Shown here in pieces: positions 18,946-27,530 of a stretch of 55,804 nt of DNA. Under the pieces are notes generated by a model that saw nothing but the letters and a program-made list of their open reading frames with translations, ran no database searches and was not told where the DNA came from. A program made the translations under genes and the position numbers. Every line of letters begins with the position of its first letter. The first letter of the stretch is position 1. Origin of the DNA: Candidatus Methylomirabilota bacterium (GTDB lineage Bacteria > Methylomirabilota > Methylomirabilia > Rokubacteriales > CSP1-6); assembly GCA_035764725.1 (NCBI GenBank), contig DASTYT010000028.1, forward strand, positions 1 through 55,804. Direction: 5' to 3'.

Positions 18946-20087
18946 AGGTCTCCGTCCTCTGCTTCGACGTCTCCGACAACGCCGCCGGCCGCGCCCATCT
19001 CCTCGCGCAGCTGCTCGCGCCCATCGCCGAGGTCGAGATCGTGGGTCCGCGCCACGGCGCCGGCGTATGGCCACCGGTCGCTGCCGATGGGGTCCGCTAC
19101 GTGAGCGTGCCCGCGGGTCGGATCGCGAGCTTTGCGGGAGCCTTGCCGGGCCTGCTCCGCGCGGCGGACGGCGATCTCCTCTACGCCTCCAAGCCCCGAC
19201 TCGGCTCCGCCGGCCTCGGGCTCCTCAAGCGGCGGCTCGGCGGCCGACCGCTGCTCCTCGACATCGACGACTGGGAAGTCGGCTTCTTTCTTCGGGGAGG
19301 CGTCTGGGGCACGGTCGGACGCGCGGTCAACTGGACCAATCCGCGCGGCCTCCCCTGGACCTGGCTGATGGAGCGAGCCGCGCGCACGGCCGATGCGATC
19401 ACGGTGGCGTCGCGCTTCCTCCAGGAGCGCTTCGGCGGCACGCTGATCCCGCACGTGCGGGACACCGACGCCTGGCGGCCCGGCCTGGACGATCCGACCA
19501 AGGTACGGGCGCAGCTGGACGCCACGGGGAAGCGGCTCGTCATGTTCCTTGGCACCGCGCGCGAGCACAAGGGCGTGGACGATCTCGTCACGGCGGTGGC
19601 GGCGCTCGCGCGGCCGGATCTCGTCCTGGCGCTCGTGGGCACCGACCCCGACGGCGCCACCGGGCGGCGGCTCCGGACTCGGCTGCCCGCACTCCGCCTG
19701 ATTCCCGCCATCGCATTCTCCGAGGTGCCGCGCTATCTCGAGGCGGCCGACGTCGTGGCCGTCCCCCAGCGTGACGGTCCCGACACGCGCGGGCAGGTGC
19801 CCGCCAAGCTCTTCGATGCAATGGCGCTGGCGCGCCCCATCGTGGCCACGCGCGTGTCCATGATTCCCGAGATCCTCGACGGAGGCGGCTGCGGCGTGCT
19901 GGTCCCACCCGGCGACGCCGCCGCCCTGGGCGCCGCCATCGAGCGTCTCGCGAGCGATCCCGAGAAGGCGCGCGAGCTCGGGGCGCGCGCGCGAGCGCGC
20001 TGCGTCGAGCACTACAGCTTCGCCAGCGCACGCCGCGACCTGTTCCCGCTGGTGCAGGGGCTGCTCGACCGGACGGGCCGGGGGTGA
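18942..20087 (+). CDS. GT4 family glycosyltransferase 4 of 5
   Basis: 381 residues with a GT-B fold but a different acceptor half from its neighbours: KVSVLCFDVSDNAAGRAHLL, LLYASKPRLGSAGLG and LLLDIDDWEVGFF, with a long insertion before the donor domain. The donor half carries MFLGTAREHKGVDDLV, LVGTDPDG and VAVPQRDGPDTRGQVPAKLF. The DIDDWE stretch is common among GT4 enzymes acting on polyprenyl or core acceptors, but the role is not fixed. GTGA and GTGA overlaps tie it to both neighbours. Confidence 0.83.
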   Translation: MKVSVLCFDVSDNAAGRAHLLAQLLAPIAEVEIVGPRHGAGVWPPVAADGVRYVSVPAGRIASFAGALPGLLRAADGDLLYASKPRLGSAGLGLLKRRLGGRPLLLDIDDWEVGFFLRGGVWGTVGRAVNWTNPRGLPWTWLMERAARTADAITVASRFLQERFGGTLIPHVRDTDAWRPGLDDPTKVRAQLDATGKRLVMFLGTAREHKGVDDLVTAVAALARPDLVLALVGTDPDGATGRRLRTRLPALRLIPAIAFSEVPRYLEAADVVAVPQRDGPDTRGQVPAKLFDAMALARPIVATRVSMIPEILDGGGCGVLVPPGDAAALGAAIERLASDPEKARELGARARARCVEHYSFASARRDLFPLVQGLLDRTGRG

Positions 20088-21181
20088 AGCTCGCCCTCGT
20101 CTGCCGGCCGTTCACCTTCCACGGCGGCGTGGAGACGGCGACCGCCGGGCTCGTAGGCGAGCTCGCGCGCCGCGGCCACGCCGTGACTCTTCTCACGACG
20201 CGAGCGCAGCGCCCGGTCGCGGGCATCCGGGTGCGCCGGCTACCGGTGCTGTGGCAGCCCTCGCTGCTCCGGCTCGTGTCTTTCGGGCTCGCGGCACGCG
20301 CGGCCGCGCGCGCGGGCGGCTACGACGTCGTGCAGACTCATGAGCGCATGAGGGGGGCGGACGTGTACCGCGCGGGCGAGGGGACGCACCGAGGCTACCT
20401 GGAGGCCATGGGCCGAGAGGCTCAACGAAGTCCCTACCATCGATATGTTATCAGGCTGGAAACACGGATGTTTCGGCTTGATGGTATCGGCCGGATCGTC
20501 GCGATCTCCGCCCGCGGCAAGGCCGAGATCGAACGGCTCTACGCGACGCCGCCGGACCGCGTGACCCTCGTGTATAACGGGGTCGACCTGGCGCGCTTCG
20601 ATCCGCCGGCGCGCGTCCACGATCGTCCTGCCGCACGCGCGGAGCTGGGCGTCGAGGAAGGGGCCTGGTGCGTGCTGTTCGTCGGGTCGGGCTTCGAGCG
20701 CAAGGGGCTGGGTCCGCTCGTGGAGGCGCTGGCGCTGCGTCGTGACCCCGCCGCGCGCCTCGTCGTGGCGGGCAAGGGCGACCGCGCGGCCTATGAGGCG
20801 CTGGCGTCGCGCCGGAGCGTGGGCCCGCAGGTCATCTGGGTGGGGACGCGGCACGACGTCGAGCGGCTCTACGCAGCGGCGGACGTGGTGGCGCTGCCCG
20901 CCCGCTATGAGCCATTCGGGAACGTGCACCTCGAGGCGCTGGCCTCCGGCCGGCCGATGCTGACGAGCGTGCACGCGGGGGGCGCCGAGCTGATCCAGCC
21001 CGGCGTGAACGGCTGGGTGGTCCCCGAGGTGACGGCAGACGCCATCGCCGAGGGGCTGGAGCGCCTGCGCAGGACCGACCCACTCGCCCTCGGCCGGGCC
21101 GCGCGGGCCACCGCCGAGCCGTACACCTACGCGGCCCAGGCCGCCGCATTCGAAGATCTCTACCGGAAGATCGTGAACTGA
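20084..21181 (+). CDS. GT4 family glycosyltransferase 5 of 5, WaaG-like
   Basis: 365 residues. The acceptor half has LALVCRPFTFHGGVETAT and QTHERMRGADVYRAGEGTH, which resembles the GxDVYRAGDGxH region of WaaG (LPS core alpha-glucosyltransferase I). The donor half has LFVGSGFERKGLGPLVEAL, VVAGKGD and the E-x7-E region RYEPFGNVHLEALASGRPML. It probably adds the first hexose to the heptose region of the core. It closes the coupled lpxA-to-GT run; a 63-base gap follows. Confidence 0.87.
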   Translation: MKLALVCRPFTFHGGVETATAGLVGELARRGHAVTLLTTRAQRPVAGIRVRRLPVLWQPSLLRLVSFGLAARAAARAGGYDVVQTHERMRGADVYRAGEGTHRGYLEAMGREAQRSPYHRYVIRLETRMFRLDGIGRIVAISARGKAEIERLYATPPDRVTLVYNGVDLARFDPPARVHDRPAARAELGVEEGAWCVLFVGSGFERKGLGPLVEALALRRDPAARLVVAGKGDRAAYEALASRRSVGPQVIWVGTRHDVERLYAAADVVALPARYEPFGNVHLEALASGRPMLTSVHAGGAELIQPGVNGWVVPEVTADAIAEGLERLRRTDPLALGRAARATAEPYTYAAQAAAFEDLYRKIVN

Positions 21182-21188
21182 TCCGGCT

Positions 21189-21236
21189 CCGAACTCCCGA
21201 TCTTCATTGATCGTTCGGGGCTGGGGGCAGTACACT
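21189..21236 (+). promoter_or_regulatory. sigma-70-type promoter for the gmhB run, overlapped by an inverted repeat
   Basis: TTGATC (21207-21212), 18 bases, TACACT (21231-21236) form a fair sigma-70 promoter 9 bases before the gmhB start. The right arm of an inverted repeat covers the -35: CCGAAC and GATC (21189-21202, with four unpaired bases) pair with GATCGTTCGG (21209-21218) around a TTCATT loop. The repeat could be the terminator of the upstream LPS run or an operator. A very short or missing leader would result. Confidence 0.5.
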
Positions 21237-21244
21237 GCCACTCG

Positions 21245-21826
21245 ATGGCTGGACGCCCCGCGGTGTTCATCGACCGGGATGGTTGCCTCACCGGCGAGGT
21301 GGGGTATGTGAATCATGTCAGCCGGATCCGCCTCCTGCCCCGCACCGGGGAGGCCGTGCGCTGCTTGAATCAGGCCGGTGTTCCCGCGGTGATGGTCACC
21401 AATCAGGCCGGGATCGCGCGGGGCTATTTCTCCGAGGATGTACTCCACGCCGTGAATGCCGAGATGGTCCGGCAGCTGGCCGCGCAGGGGGCGCGGCTCG
21501 ATGCTCTCTACGTCTGTACGCATCATCCTCACGAGGGCCAGCCGCCGTATCGCGCGGTGTGCGACTGCCGCAAGCCCCGGCCCGGGCTGCTCCAGCGCGC
21601 CGCGCGCGAGCTCGCTCTGGACCTCGCCGCCTCGGTGATGGTCGGGGACCGCATCTCCGACGTGGCGGTCGGGCAGGCGGTGGGGGCGGCGGGGGTGCTC
21701 GTGCTCACGGGCTACGGGCGCGGCGAGTGGGAGCATCAGCGGCATGAGTGGACCGTGAAGCCCGACCACGTGGCCGAGGATCTGCTGGACGCGGTGGCGT
21801 GGGTGCTGGCGGAGCGGCGGCGATGA
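21245..21826 (+). CDS. gmhB: GmhB, heptose-bisphosphate phosphatase
   Basis: 193 residues of the HAD superfamily. The nucleophile and acid are Asp10 and Asp12 in FIDRDG, and GDRISDV gives the C-terminal acidic motif. The zinc site Cys91, His93, Cys106, Cys108 corresponds to Cys92/His94/Cys107/Cys109 of E. coli GmhB. It removes the 7-phosphate from heptose bisphosphate in ADP-heptose synthesis. It leads the second envelope run and overlaps rfaE1 by 4 bases. Histidinol phosphatases are relatives, but the context is heptose. Confidence 0.92.
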   Translation: MAGRPAVFIDRDGCLTGEVGYVNHVSRIRLLPRTGEAVRCLNQAGVPAVMVTNQAGIARGYFSEDVLHAVNAEMVRQLAAQGARLDALYVCTHHPHEGQPPYRAVCDCRKPRPGLLQRAARELALDLAASVMVGDRISDVAVGQAVGAAGVLVLTGYGRGEWEHQRHEWTVKPDHVAEDLLDAVAWVLAERRR

Positions 21827-22854
21827 TGTTCCCCGCGCGCGCCACGCTCGATCTGGTGGGGCAGCTCCGCGGCCGCCGCATCCTCGTGGTGGGCGACCTC
21901 ATCGCCGACGAATATCTCTACGGCAAGCCGGCGCGCATCTCGCGCGAGGCGCCCGTGCTCATCCTGCGGTTCACGGATCGGGAGATCCGGCTCGGCGGCG
22001 CCGCCAATGCCGCCCACAACGTGCAGGCCCTCGGGGCCCACGCGGCGCCAGTGGGCGTGGTGGGCGACGACGAGGGCGGCGCGGCCATCGCCGCGCTCTT
22101 CGAGCGCGCAGGCATCGGCACCGAGGGGCTCGTGCGCGCGCCGGGGCGCCGCACGCCGGTGAAGACGCGGATCATGGCCGGCGGCTACGAGTCCACGCGC
22201 CAGCAGGTAGTGCGGCTGGACCGCGAGCCCGATCCGGGGCTGCCCCCCGACGTGGAGGCGCGTCTACTCGAGCGCCTCGCCGCGCTGTCGCGCGAAGCCG
22301 ATGGTTTTGTCTGCTCCGACTACGGCTACGGCGTGGTGTCGCCGCGTGTGTTCGAGGCGGTGCGCGCGCGCGCCGGGGAGCGCGGCGGCCCCGTGTCGGT
22401 GGACAGCCGCTACGATCTCCTCCGGTTCCGCGGCGCCACCGCGGCCACGCCCAACGAGCCCGAGGTGGAGGCGCTCACGGGGATCGAGCTCGTCGACGAG
22501 CGCGCGATCGAGAAGGCCGGCCGCCAGGTCCTCGAGCGACTCGAGGCGAAGCTCTTGCTCGTGACGCGCGGCAGCCGTGGCATGGCGCTCCTCGAGCGCG
22601 AGGGGCCGGTGACGTTCATCCCCATCCACGGCAGCGATCAGATCGCCGACGTGACGGGCGCGGGCGATACCGTGATCAGCGCGTTCACCACCGCGCTCGC
22701 CGCCGGCGCGCCCCCCGGGCACGCGGCCTGGCTCGCCAACGTGGCCGGCGGCGTGGTCGTGATGAAGCGCGGCACCGCCAGCGCCACGCCCGCCGACCTC
22801 GCCCAGGCGCTCTCGTCCGAGCCAGGGAGCGATGGCGCCCGTTCTCGACCCTGA
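21823..22854 (+). CDS. rfaE1: RfaE1, heptose 7-phosphate kinase (HldE kinase half)
   Basis: 343 residues of the PfkB/ribokinase fold. The region opens [15 protein letters not shown] and has the substrate-site [14 protein letters not shown]. The ATP-site signature [13 protein letters not shown], with the catalytic Asp in GAGD, lies near 276. It corresponds to the N-terminal half of E. coli HldE; here the nucleotidyltransferase half is a separate, overlapping gene. ATG 21823 lies in the gmhB stop with GGAG upstream; ATG 21826 is an alternative. Confidence 0.92.
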   Translation: MMFPARATLDLVGQLRGRRILVVGDLIADEYLYGKPARISREAPVLILRFTDREIRLGGAANAAHNVQALGAHAAPVGVVGDDEGGAAIAALFERAGIGTEGLVRAPGRRTPVKTRIMAGGYESTRQQVVRLDREPDPGLPPDVEARLLERLAALSREADGFVCSDYGYGVVSPRVFEAVRARAGERGGPVSVDSRYDLLRFRGATAATPNEPEVEALTGIELVDERAIEKAGRQVLERLEAKLLLVTRGSRGMALLEREGPVTFIPIHGSDQIADVTGAGDTVISAFTTALAAGAPPGHAAWLANVAGGVVVMKRGTASATPADLAQALSSEPGSDGARSRP

Positions 22855-23317
22855 GGCGGCCGCCCGCTGGGCGGACACCCAGCGTCGGCGCGGCAAGACG
22901 ATTGTCCTCGCCAACGGCTGCTTCGATCTCCTCCATGTGGGCCATGTCCGCTATCTCACGGCGGCCCGGGCCCTCGGGGATGCGCTCGTGGTGGGGATCA
23001 ACTCGGACGCGTCGGTCCGCCGGCTCAAGGGGGCGGGGCGCCCGCTCATGAGCGTGGCGGAGCGCGCCGAGCTGCTCGGCGCCCTTGCCGCGGTGGACGC
23101 GGTTGTGGTCTTCGAGGAGGACACGGTGGAGCGGCTGGTCCGCCTGATCCGCCCCGACGTGCAGGCCAAGGGCACCGACTATACCGAGACCACCGTGCCA
23201 GAGCGCGCCGCGGTGGTGGCGGCGGGGGGGCGCGTCGCCATCGCCGGCGATCCGAAGGATCACTCCACCCGCGACCTCATTCGCATCATTGTGGATCGCT
23301 TCGGGGGCGGGCGGTGA
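22832..23317 (+). CDS. rfaE2: RfaE2, heptose 1-phosphate adenylyltransferase (HldE transferase half)
   Basis: 161 residues of the cytidylyltransferase-like fold. The nucleotide-binding motif is [16 protein letters not shown] with HVGH, and the later QAKGTDYTE and STRDLIRRI-type region (STRDLIRII) complete the site. It makes ADP-heptose from heptose 1-phosphate and ATP. The start overlaps rfaE1 by 23 bases, and the end overlaps waaC by 4. It is the stand-alone form of the HldE C-terminal half. Confidence 0.93.
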   Translation: MAPVLDPEAAARWADTQRRRGKTIVLANGCFDLLHVGHVRYLTAARALGDALVVGINSDASVRRLKGAGRPLMSVAERAELLGALAAVDAVVVFEEDTVERLVRLIRPDVQAKGTDYTETTVPERAAVVAAGGRVAIAGDPKDHSTRDLIRIIVDRFGGGR

Positions 23318-24333
23318 ACGTCGCGATCGTGAAGCTCTCCTCGCTGGGCGACGTGATCCACGCTCTCCCGGTGGCGCGCGCGCTGCGTCGGGCCCGGCCC
23401 GACACCCGCATCACGTGGATCGTGGAGGCCCGAGAGTACGCGATCCTCCGCGATCATCCCGATCTCGATCAGATCATCCCCGTGGACACGCGGCGGTGGC
23501 GGCGTCTCGTCCGACGGCCCGCGGGCGCCCGCGAAGTGATGGGCAAGCTGGGCCGACTCCACCGGCGCGTGCGCCTGGGCGGCTTCGACGTCGCCATCGA
23601 TCTCCAGGGGCTGCTCAAGAGCGGGGTGCTCACGGCCTACACCGGGGCCCCCCTACGCATCGGTTTCAGCGCGTCTCACTGCCGCGAGCGGCTGAACGTG
23701 CTGTTCACGAACCGGCGCGTGACTCCGCCGCCCACCGCCGTGCACGTGGTGGAGCAATACCTGACCCTCCTCGGTCCGCTCGGCATCGCCCCGGGCGTGC
23801 CGGAGTTCCATCTCCCGCCGCGGCCCGTCGCCGAGCGGCGAATGGCCGACGCCCTCGCGGAGGCCGGGCTCAAGCGCAGCGACCGCATCGTCGCCCTCAA
23901 TCCCGGCGCGGGACGGCCCGAGAAGCAGTGGCCGGTGGAGCGCTTTCGCGCCCTCGCCGAGCGTCTCGCCACCGAGGCGGACACGCGCATACTCCTCCTC
24001 TGGGGGCCCGACGAGATCCACATGGCCAAGCAGATCGGCTCCGGGCTGAGCGCGCGCGCCGTGCTGGCGCCGCCTACCGACCTGGACGAGCTCACCGCGG
24101 TGCTGCGGCGGGTCGACCTGATGGTGGCGGGGGATACCGGCCCCCTGCACCTTGCGGCGGCGCTGGGCACGCCCGCGCTGGGCCTCTACGGCCCCACGCG
24201 GGCGGCGCGCAACGGTCCCTATGGTGCACAAAGCCGCGGACTTCAGAGCCCCGACGGATCCATGGCGGGGCTCTCCGCGGACGCCGCCTACGCGGCCGCA
24301 CGCGACCTGCTCGAGCGCGGGCGCGGGCGATGA
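23314..24333 (+). CDS. waaC: WaaC-type ADP-heptose:LPS heptosyltransferase I
   Basis: 339 residues of the GT9 family. It opens [19 protein letters not shown], the WaaC signature, has [11 protein letters not shown] and the donor region [17 protein letters not shown], and ends with [24 protein letters not shown]. It adds the first heptose to Kdo. It follows the ADP-heptose genes directly (GTGA overlap), so donor synthesis and first use are coupled. The stop overlaps the GT2 gene by 4 bases. Confidence 0.92.
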   Translation: MNVAIVKLSSLGDVIHALPVARALRRARPDTRITWIVEAREYAILRDHPDLDQIIPVDTRRWRRLVRRPAGAREVMGKLGRLHRRVRLGGFDVAIDLQGLLKSGVLTAYTGAPLRIGFSASHCRERLNVLFTNRRVTPPPTAVHVVEQYLTLLGPLGIAPGVPEFHLPPRPVAERRMADALAEAGLKRSDRIVALNPGAGRPEKQWPVERFRALAERLATEADTRILLLWGPDEIHMAKQIGSGLSARAVLAPPTDLDELTAVLRRVDLMVAGDTGPLHLAAALGTPALGLYGPTRAARNGPYGAQSRGLQSPDGSMAGLSADAAYAAARDLLERGRGR

Positions 24334-25112
24334 CGCGCCTCTCGGTGACCATCGTGGCGTGGAACGAGGAGGAGCGGCTGCGTCCCTGCCTCGAGAGCGT
24401 GACGTGGGCCAACGAGATCGTGATCGTCGACGGCGAGTCGACCGACAAGACGGTGGCGCTGGCGCGCGAGTTCACCGAACGCGTCTGGGTGCGCCCGTGG
24501 CCGGGCTTCGCCGCGCAGAAGAACTTCGCCCTCGACCAGGCCGCGGGCGACTGGGTGCTGGCCCTCGACGCGGACGAGCGCGTCACCCCCGAGCTGCGCG
24601 TGCGCATCACCGAGATCCTCGCCGACGACGCGGCGGGCCGCCCCGTCGCCGACGGCTATCAGCTGCCGCGGCGGAACATCTTCTGGGGCGTCTGGGTCCG
24701 CCACGGCGGTCTCTACCCGGACCACCAGCTCCGCCTCTTCCGCCGCCACGCCGGCCGCTTCGTCGCGGACGCGGTCCACGAGTCGGTGCGCGTGGCCGGA
24801 CGGGTGGAGACGCTCGCGGAGCCGCTGCTCCACCACTCCTACCGGAGCCTGGAGGACTTCGTCCAGCGCTCCAACCGCTACTCCACGCTCGCGGCGGGGG
24901 AGTGGGTGCGCCGCGGCAAGCGGGCCGGGCTCGCCGATCTGATCTTCCGGCCGCTCGGCCGCTTCCTCTCGATGTACATTATTCAGCGCGGCTTCCTCGA
25001 CGGCTGGCGCGGCTTCGTGCTCGCCGTCCTGTACGCCGACTACGTCTTCCTGCGGATGGCGAAGGCCTGGGAGGCCCGCATCCCCCAGGACGATCGCCAG
25101 CGAGGAGTGTGA
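24330..25112 (+). CDS. GT2 family glycosyltransferase, WaaE/KdtX-like
   Basis: 260 residues of a GT-A fold. It starts LSVTIVAWNEEERLRPCLES, has IVIVDGESTDKTVALA and the metal-binding LALDADERV, followed by the acceptor region GVWVRHGGLYPDHQLRLFRR and VHESV, typical of the LPS core beta-glucosyltransferase family. The C-terminal third has a hydrophobic stretch (GFVLAVLYADYVFL) that may touch the membrane. It probably adds a beta-linked hexose to the first heptose. ATGA overlap with waaC; its stop shares one base with the trpS start. Confidence 0.88.
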   Translation: MTRLSVTIVAWNEEERLRPCLESVTWANEIVIVDGESTDKTVALAREFTERVWVRPWPGFAAQKNFALDQAAGDWVLALDADERVTPELRVRITEILADDAAGRPVADGYQLPRRNIFWGVWVRHGGLYPDHQLRLFRRHAGRFVADAVHESVRVAGRVETLAEPLLHHSYRSLEDFVQRSNRYSTLAAGEWVRRGKRAGLADLIFRPLGRFLSMYIIQRGFLDGWRGFVLAVLYADYVFLRMAKAWEARIPQDDRQRGV

Positions 25113-26104
25113 TGGCAGGCGAGAAGCAGCGGGTGCTCTCGGGCATGCGACCCACAGGGCGCCTCCACCTCGGGAACTATCTGGGCGCGCTGGAGAACTG
25201 GGTACGGCTCCAGGCGGACTTCGACTGCTTCTACTTCGTGGCCAACTGGCACGTGCTCACGACCGCGCCGGAGGCGAGCGCAGAGGCCGGCTCGAGCACC
25301 CTCGAGATGGCGGCGGACTGGCTCGGCGCGGGACTGGATCCGGAGTGCTCGACGCTGTTCATCCAGTCCCGGGTCCGCGAGCACGCCGAGCTGCACCTGC
25401 TCTTCTCGATGGTCGTCCCGGTGGGCTGGCTCGAGCGTGTGCCGACCTACAAGGAGATGGTGGAGCAGCTCGGGATCGAAGCGCCGTCCTACGGCCTGCT
25501 GGGCTACCCGCTGCTGCAGTCCGCCGACATCCTGATGTACAAGGCGCATTGGGTGCCGGTGGGCGCGGACCAGGTCCCGCACATCGAGCTCACCCGCGAG
25601 GTGGCGCGCCGCTTCAACCACACATGGAAGCCCGTGTTCCCCGAGCCGCAGGCCAAGCTGACCCAGATCCCGAAGGTGCCGGGGACGGACGGTCGTAAGA
25701 TGTCGAAGTCCTACGGCAACGCCATCGAGCTCGCCGATCCGCCCGAGGTGATCACGCAGAAAATCAAGCCAATGGTGACCGATCCGGCGCGGAAGCGGCG
25801 CACCGACCCGGGCGATCCCGACGTGTGCCCGGTGTTCGACCTCCACCGCATCTTCACGCCGGACGGCCCGCGCGAGGAGTGCGCGACGGGCTGCCGCACT
25901 GCCGCCATCGGCTGCCTGGACTGCAAGGGCGTGCTCCTGCAGCACATGCTGCCGCCGCTCACCGCCATCCGCGACCGGCGCGAGCGTTGGGCATCACGGC
26001 CCGCCGATCTGCTCGAGATCCTCCACGAGGGCTCGCGCCGCGCGGAGCGCGTGGCGCGCGGGACCATGGACGAAGTGCGAGACGCGGTGAAGCTCGAGCC
26101 ATGA
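25112..26104 (+). CDS. trpS: TrpS, tryptophanyl-tRNA synthetase
   Basis: 330 residues, the normal bacterial length. The class I signatures are present: the HIGH-type GRLHLGNYLG (about 16-25) and KMSKS in DGRKMSKSYGN (about 195). The tryptophan pocket region includes LLQSADILMYKA. It charges tRNA-Trp. The ATG shares its first base with the previous stop (TGATG) and follows GAGGAG, so it is in the same run as the LPS genes upstream, an unusual pairing. It overlaps scpA by 4 bases. No T-box or trp leader is visible. Confidence 0.95.
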   Translation: MAGEKQRVLSGMRPTGRLHLGNYLGALENWVRLQADFDCFYFVANWHVLTTAPEASAEAGSSTLEMAADWLGAGLDPECSTLFIQSRVREHAELHLLFSMVVPVGWLERVPTYKEMVEQLGIEAPSYGLLGYPLLQSADILMYKAHWVPVGADQVPHIELTREVARRFNHTWKPVFPEPQAKLTQIPKVPGTDGRKMSKSYGNAIELADPPEVITQKIKPMVTDPARKRRTDPGDPDVCPVFDLHRIFTPDGPREECATGCRTAAIGCLDCKGVLLQHMLPPLTAIRDRRERWASRPADLLEILHEGSRRAERVARGTMDEVRDAVKLEP

Positions 26105-26895
26105 CCGAGGTCGCCGCGCCCGCGCTCACCGTCCGGGTCGAATCGTTCGAGGGCCCGCTCGACCTTCTGCTGCATCTCTGCCGCACCAGCGAACTGGATC
26201 TCACCAGGCTTCCCATCCGGACGGTCACCGACCAGTACCTCGCGCACCTCGAGGCGGCGCAGTTCCAGGACCTCGACACCGCGGGCTCGTTCATGGTGAT
26301 GGCGGCCACGCTCATCTACCTCAAGTCCAAGCTCCTGCTGCCGTCCACCGGCGAGCCGGACGAGGAAGATCTCGACCCCGAGGGCGAGCTCTTGCGTCAG
26401 GAGCTGGCCGCGCGGCTGGCCGAGTACGCGCGGGTGAAGGCGCTGGGGGCCTGGCTAGGCGCGCGCGAGGCTGCGCAGGCGCTGATCTTCGGCCGCACCA
26501 CGGCGGAGCTGCCGCCGCCGGAGGACGTGCCGCTCCAGGACCTCTCCGTCCATCTCCTGCTGCGAGCGATCAACAGGTTGGTGGACGATCAGCGCCGCGA
26601 GCGGCCCCGGGCGGTGGAGATGGATCCCATCTCCGTGGTGGAGCGCATGAGCGAGATCGTCTCGCTGCTGCGCTCCACGTGGTCCCTTCTGTTCTCATCG
26701 GTGGCGGGTGGGGAACGCGTCCGCGCGGAGTGGGTCGTGACCTTGCTCGCGCTCCTCGAGCTGGTGCGGCTCGGGCAGGCGCGCGCGCGCCAGGCCGAGC
26801 TCTTCGGCGACATCGTGATCGAGCGCGGCGCTGGCGGCGACCCCGCGGCGGACGACCTCGCGGTCGCACCCGTGCCCCAGGGAGACGGAGAATGA
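26101..26895 (+). CDS. scpA: ScpA, segregation and condensation protein A
   Basis: 264 residues, the usual ScpA (kleisin) size. The N-terminal Smc-head contact has FEGPLDLLLHLCR, followed by MAATLIYLKSKLLLP, and the C-terminal winged helix carries VVTLLALLELVRLGQARARQ. With ScpB it closes the Smc ring that compacts and separates chromosomes. The start overlaps trpS, and the stop overlaps scpB by 4 bases. smc is not in the window. Confidence 0.93.
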   Translation: MTEVAAPALTVRVESFEGPLDLLLHLCRTSELDLTRLPIRTVTDQYLAHLEAAQFQDLDTAGSFMVMAATLIYLKSKLLLPSTGEPDEEDLDPEGELLRQELAARLAEYARVKALGAWLGAREAAQALIFGRTTAELPPPEDVPLQDLSVHLLLRAINRLVDDQRRERPRAVEMDPISVVERMSEIVSLLRSTWSLLFSSVAGGERVRAEWVVTLLALLELVRLGQARARQAELFGDIVIERGAGGDPAADDLAVAPVPQGDGE

Positions 26896-27530
26896 CCGAG
26901 CCCATCGACGTTCTCGAGGCGCTGCTCTTCGCCTCCGACACGCCCGTGGAAATCACCACGATTCGAGAGGTCCTGGAGCTGGACTCGCCCGACACCGCCC
27001 GCGACCTCGTCGACGCGCTGGGTACCCGCCTGCGAGCCGAGGGACGGGCGCTGCAGGTGATCGAGGTCGGCGGCGGCTTCCGGCTGGTGACGCGGCCCGA
27101 GGTCGCGCCGTGGCTGGTCAAGCTCGCGCGGGCGCGCACGCGCCAGCGGCTGTCGCGCCCCGCGCTCGAGACGCTCGCCATCATCGCGTATCGCCAGCCT
27201 GTCTCCCGGCCCGAGGTGGACGCGGTGCGCGGGGTGAACTCGGAGGGGGTGCTCGACAACCTCCTCGAGCGCCGGCTCGTTCGCATTGCCGGGCGCAAGG
27301 AGACACCGGGCCGCCCCTTCCTCTACGAGACCACGCGCGACTTCCTCGTGGCCTTCGGCCTGCGCGACCTCGCCGATCTCCCCAAGCCCGAGAGCGAGCT
27401 CATCATCCCGGATCTGTCCGGCCCGGAGGCGTCGGGGCAGGGTGAGCTGGACAAGGAGCTGGCGGCTGCCACCGATCCGTCTCAGCAAGATCCTGGCGCA
27501 GGCGGGGCTGAGCTCGCGCCGCGGGGCTGA
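26892..27530 (+). CDS. scpB: ScpB, segregation and condensation protein B
   Basis: 212 residues with two winged helices: VLEALLFASDTPV at the start and LARARTRQRLSRPALETLAIIAYRQPVSRPEVD in the second domain, then GRPFLYETTRDFLVAFGL. It is the dimeric ScpA partner in the Smc complex. The last 30 residues are low complexity and overlap the next gene in another frame by 65-89 bases, so this tail is probably dispensable. ATGA start overlap with scpA. Confidence 0.93.
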   Translation: MTEPIDVLEALLFASDTPVEITTIREVLELDSPDTARDLVDALGTRLRAEGRALQVIEVGGGFRLVTRPEVAPWLVKLARARTRQRLSRPALETLAIIAYRQPVSRPEVDAVRGVNSEGVLDNLLERRLVRIAGRKETPGRPFLYETTRDFLVAFGLRDLADLPKPESELIIPDLSGPEASGQGELDKELAAATDPSQQDPGAGGAELAPRG

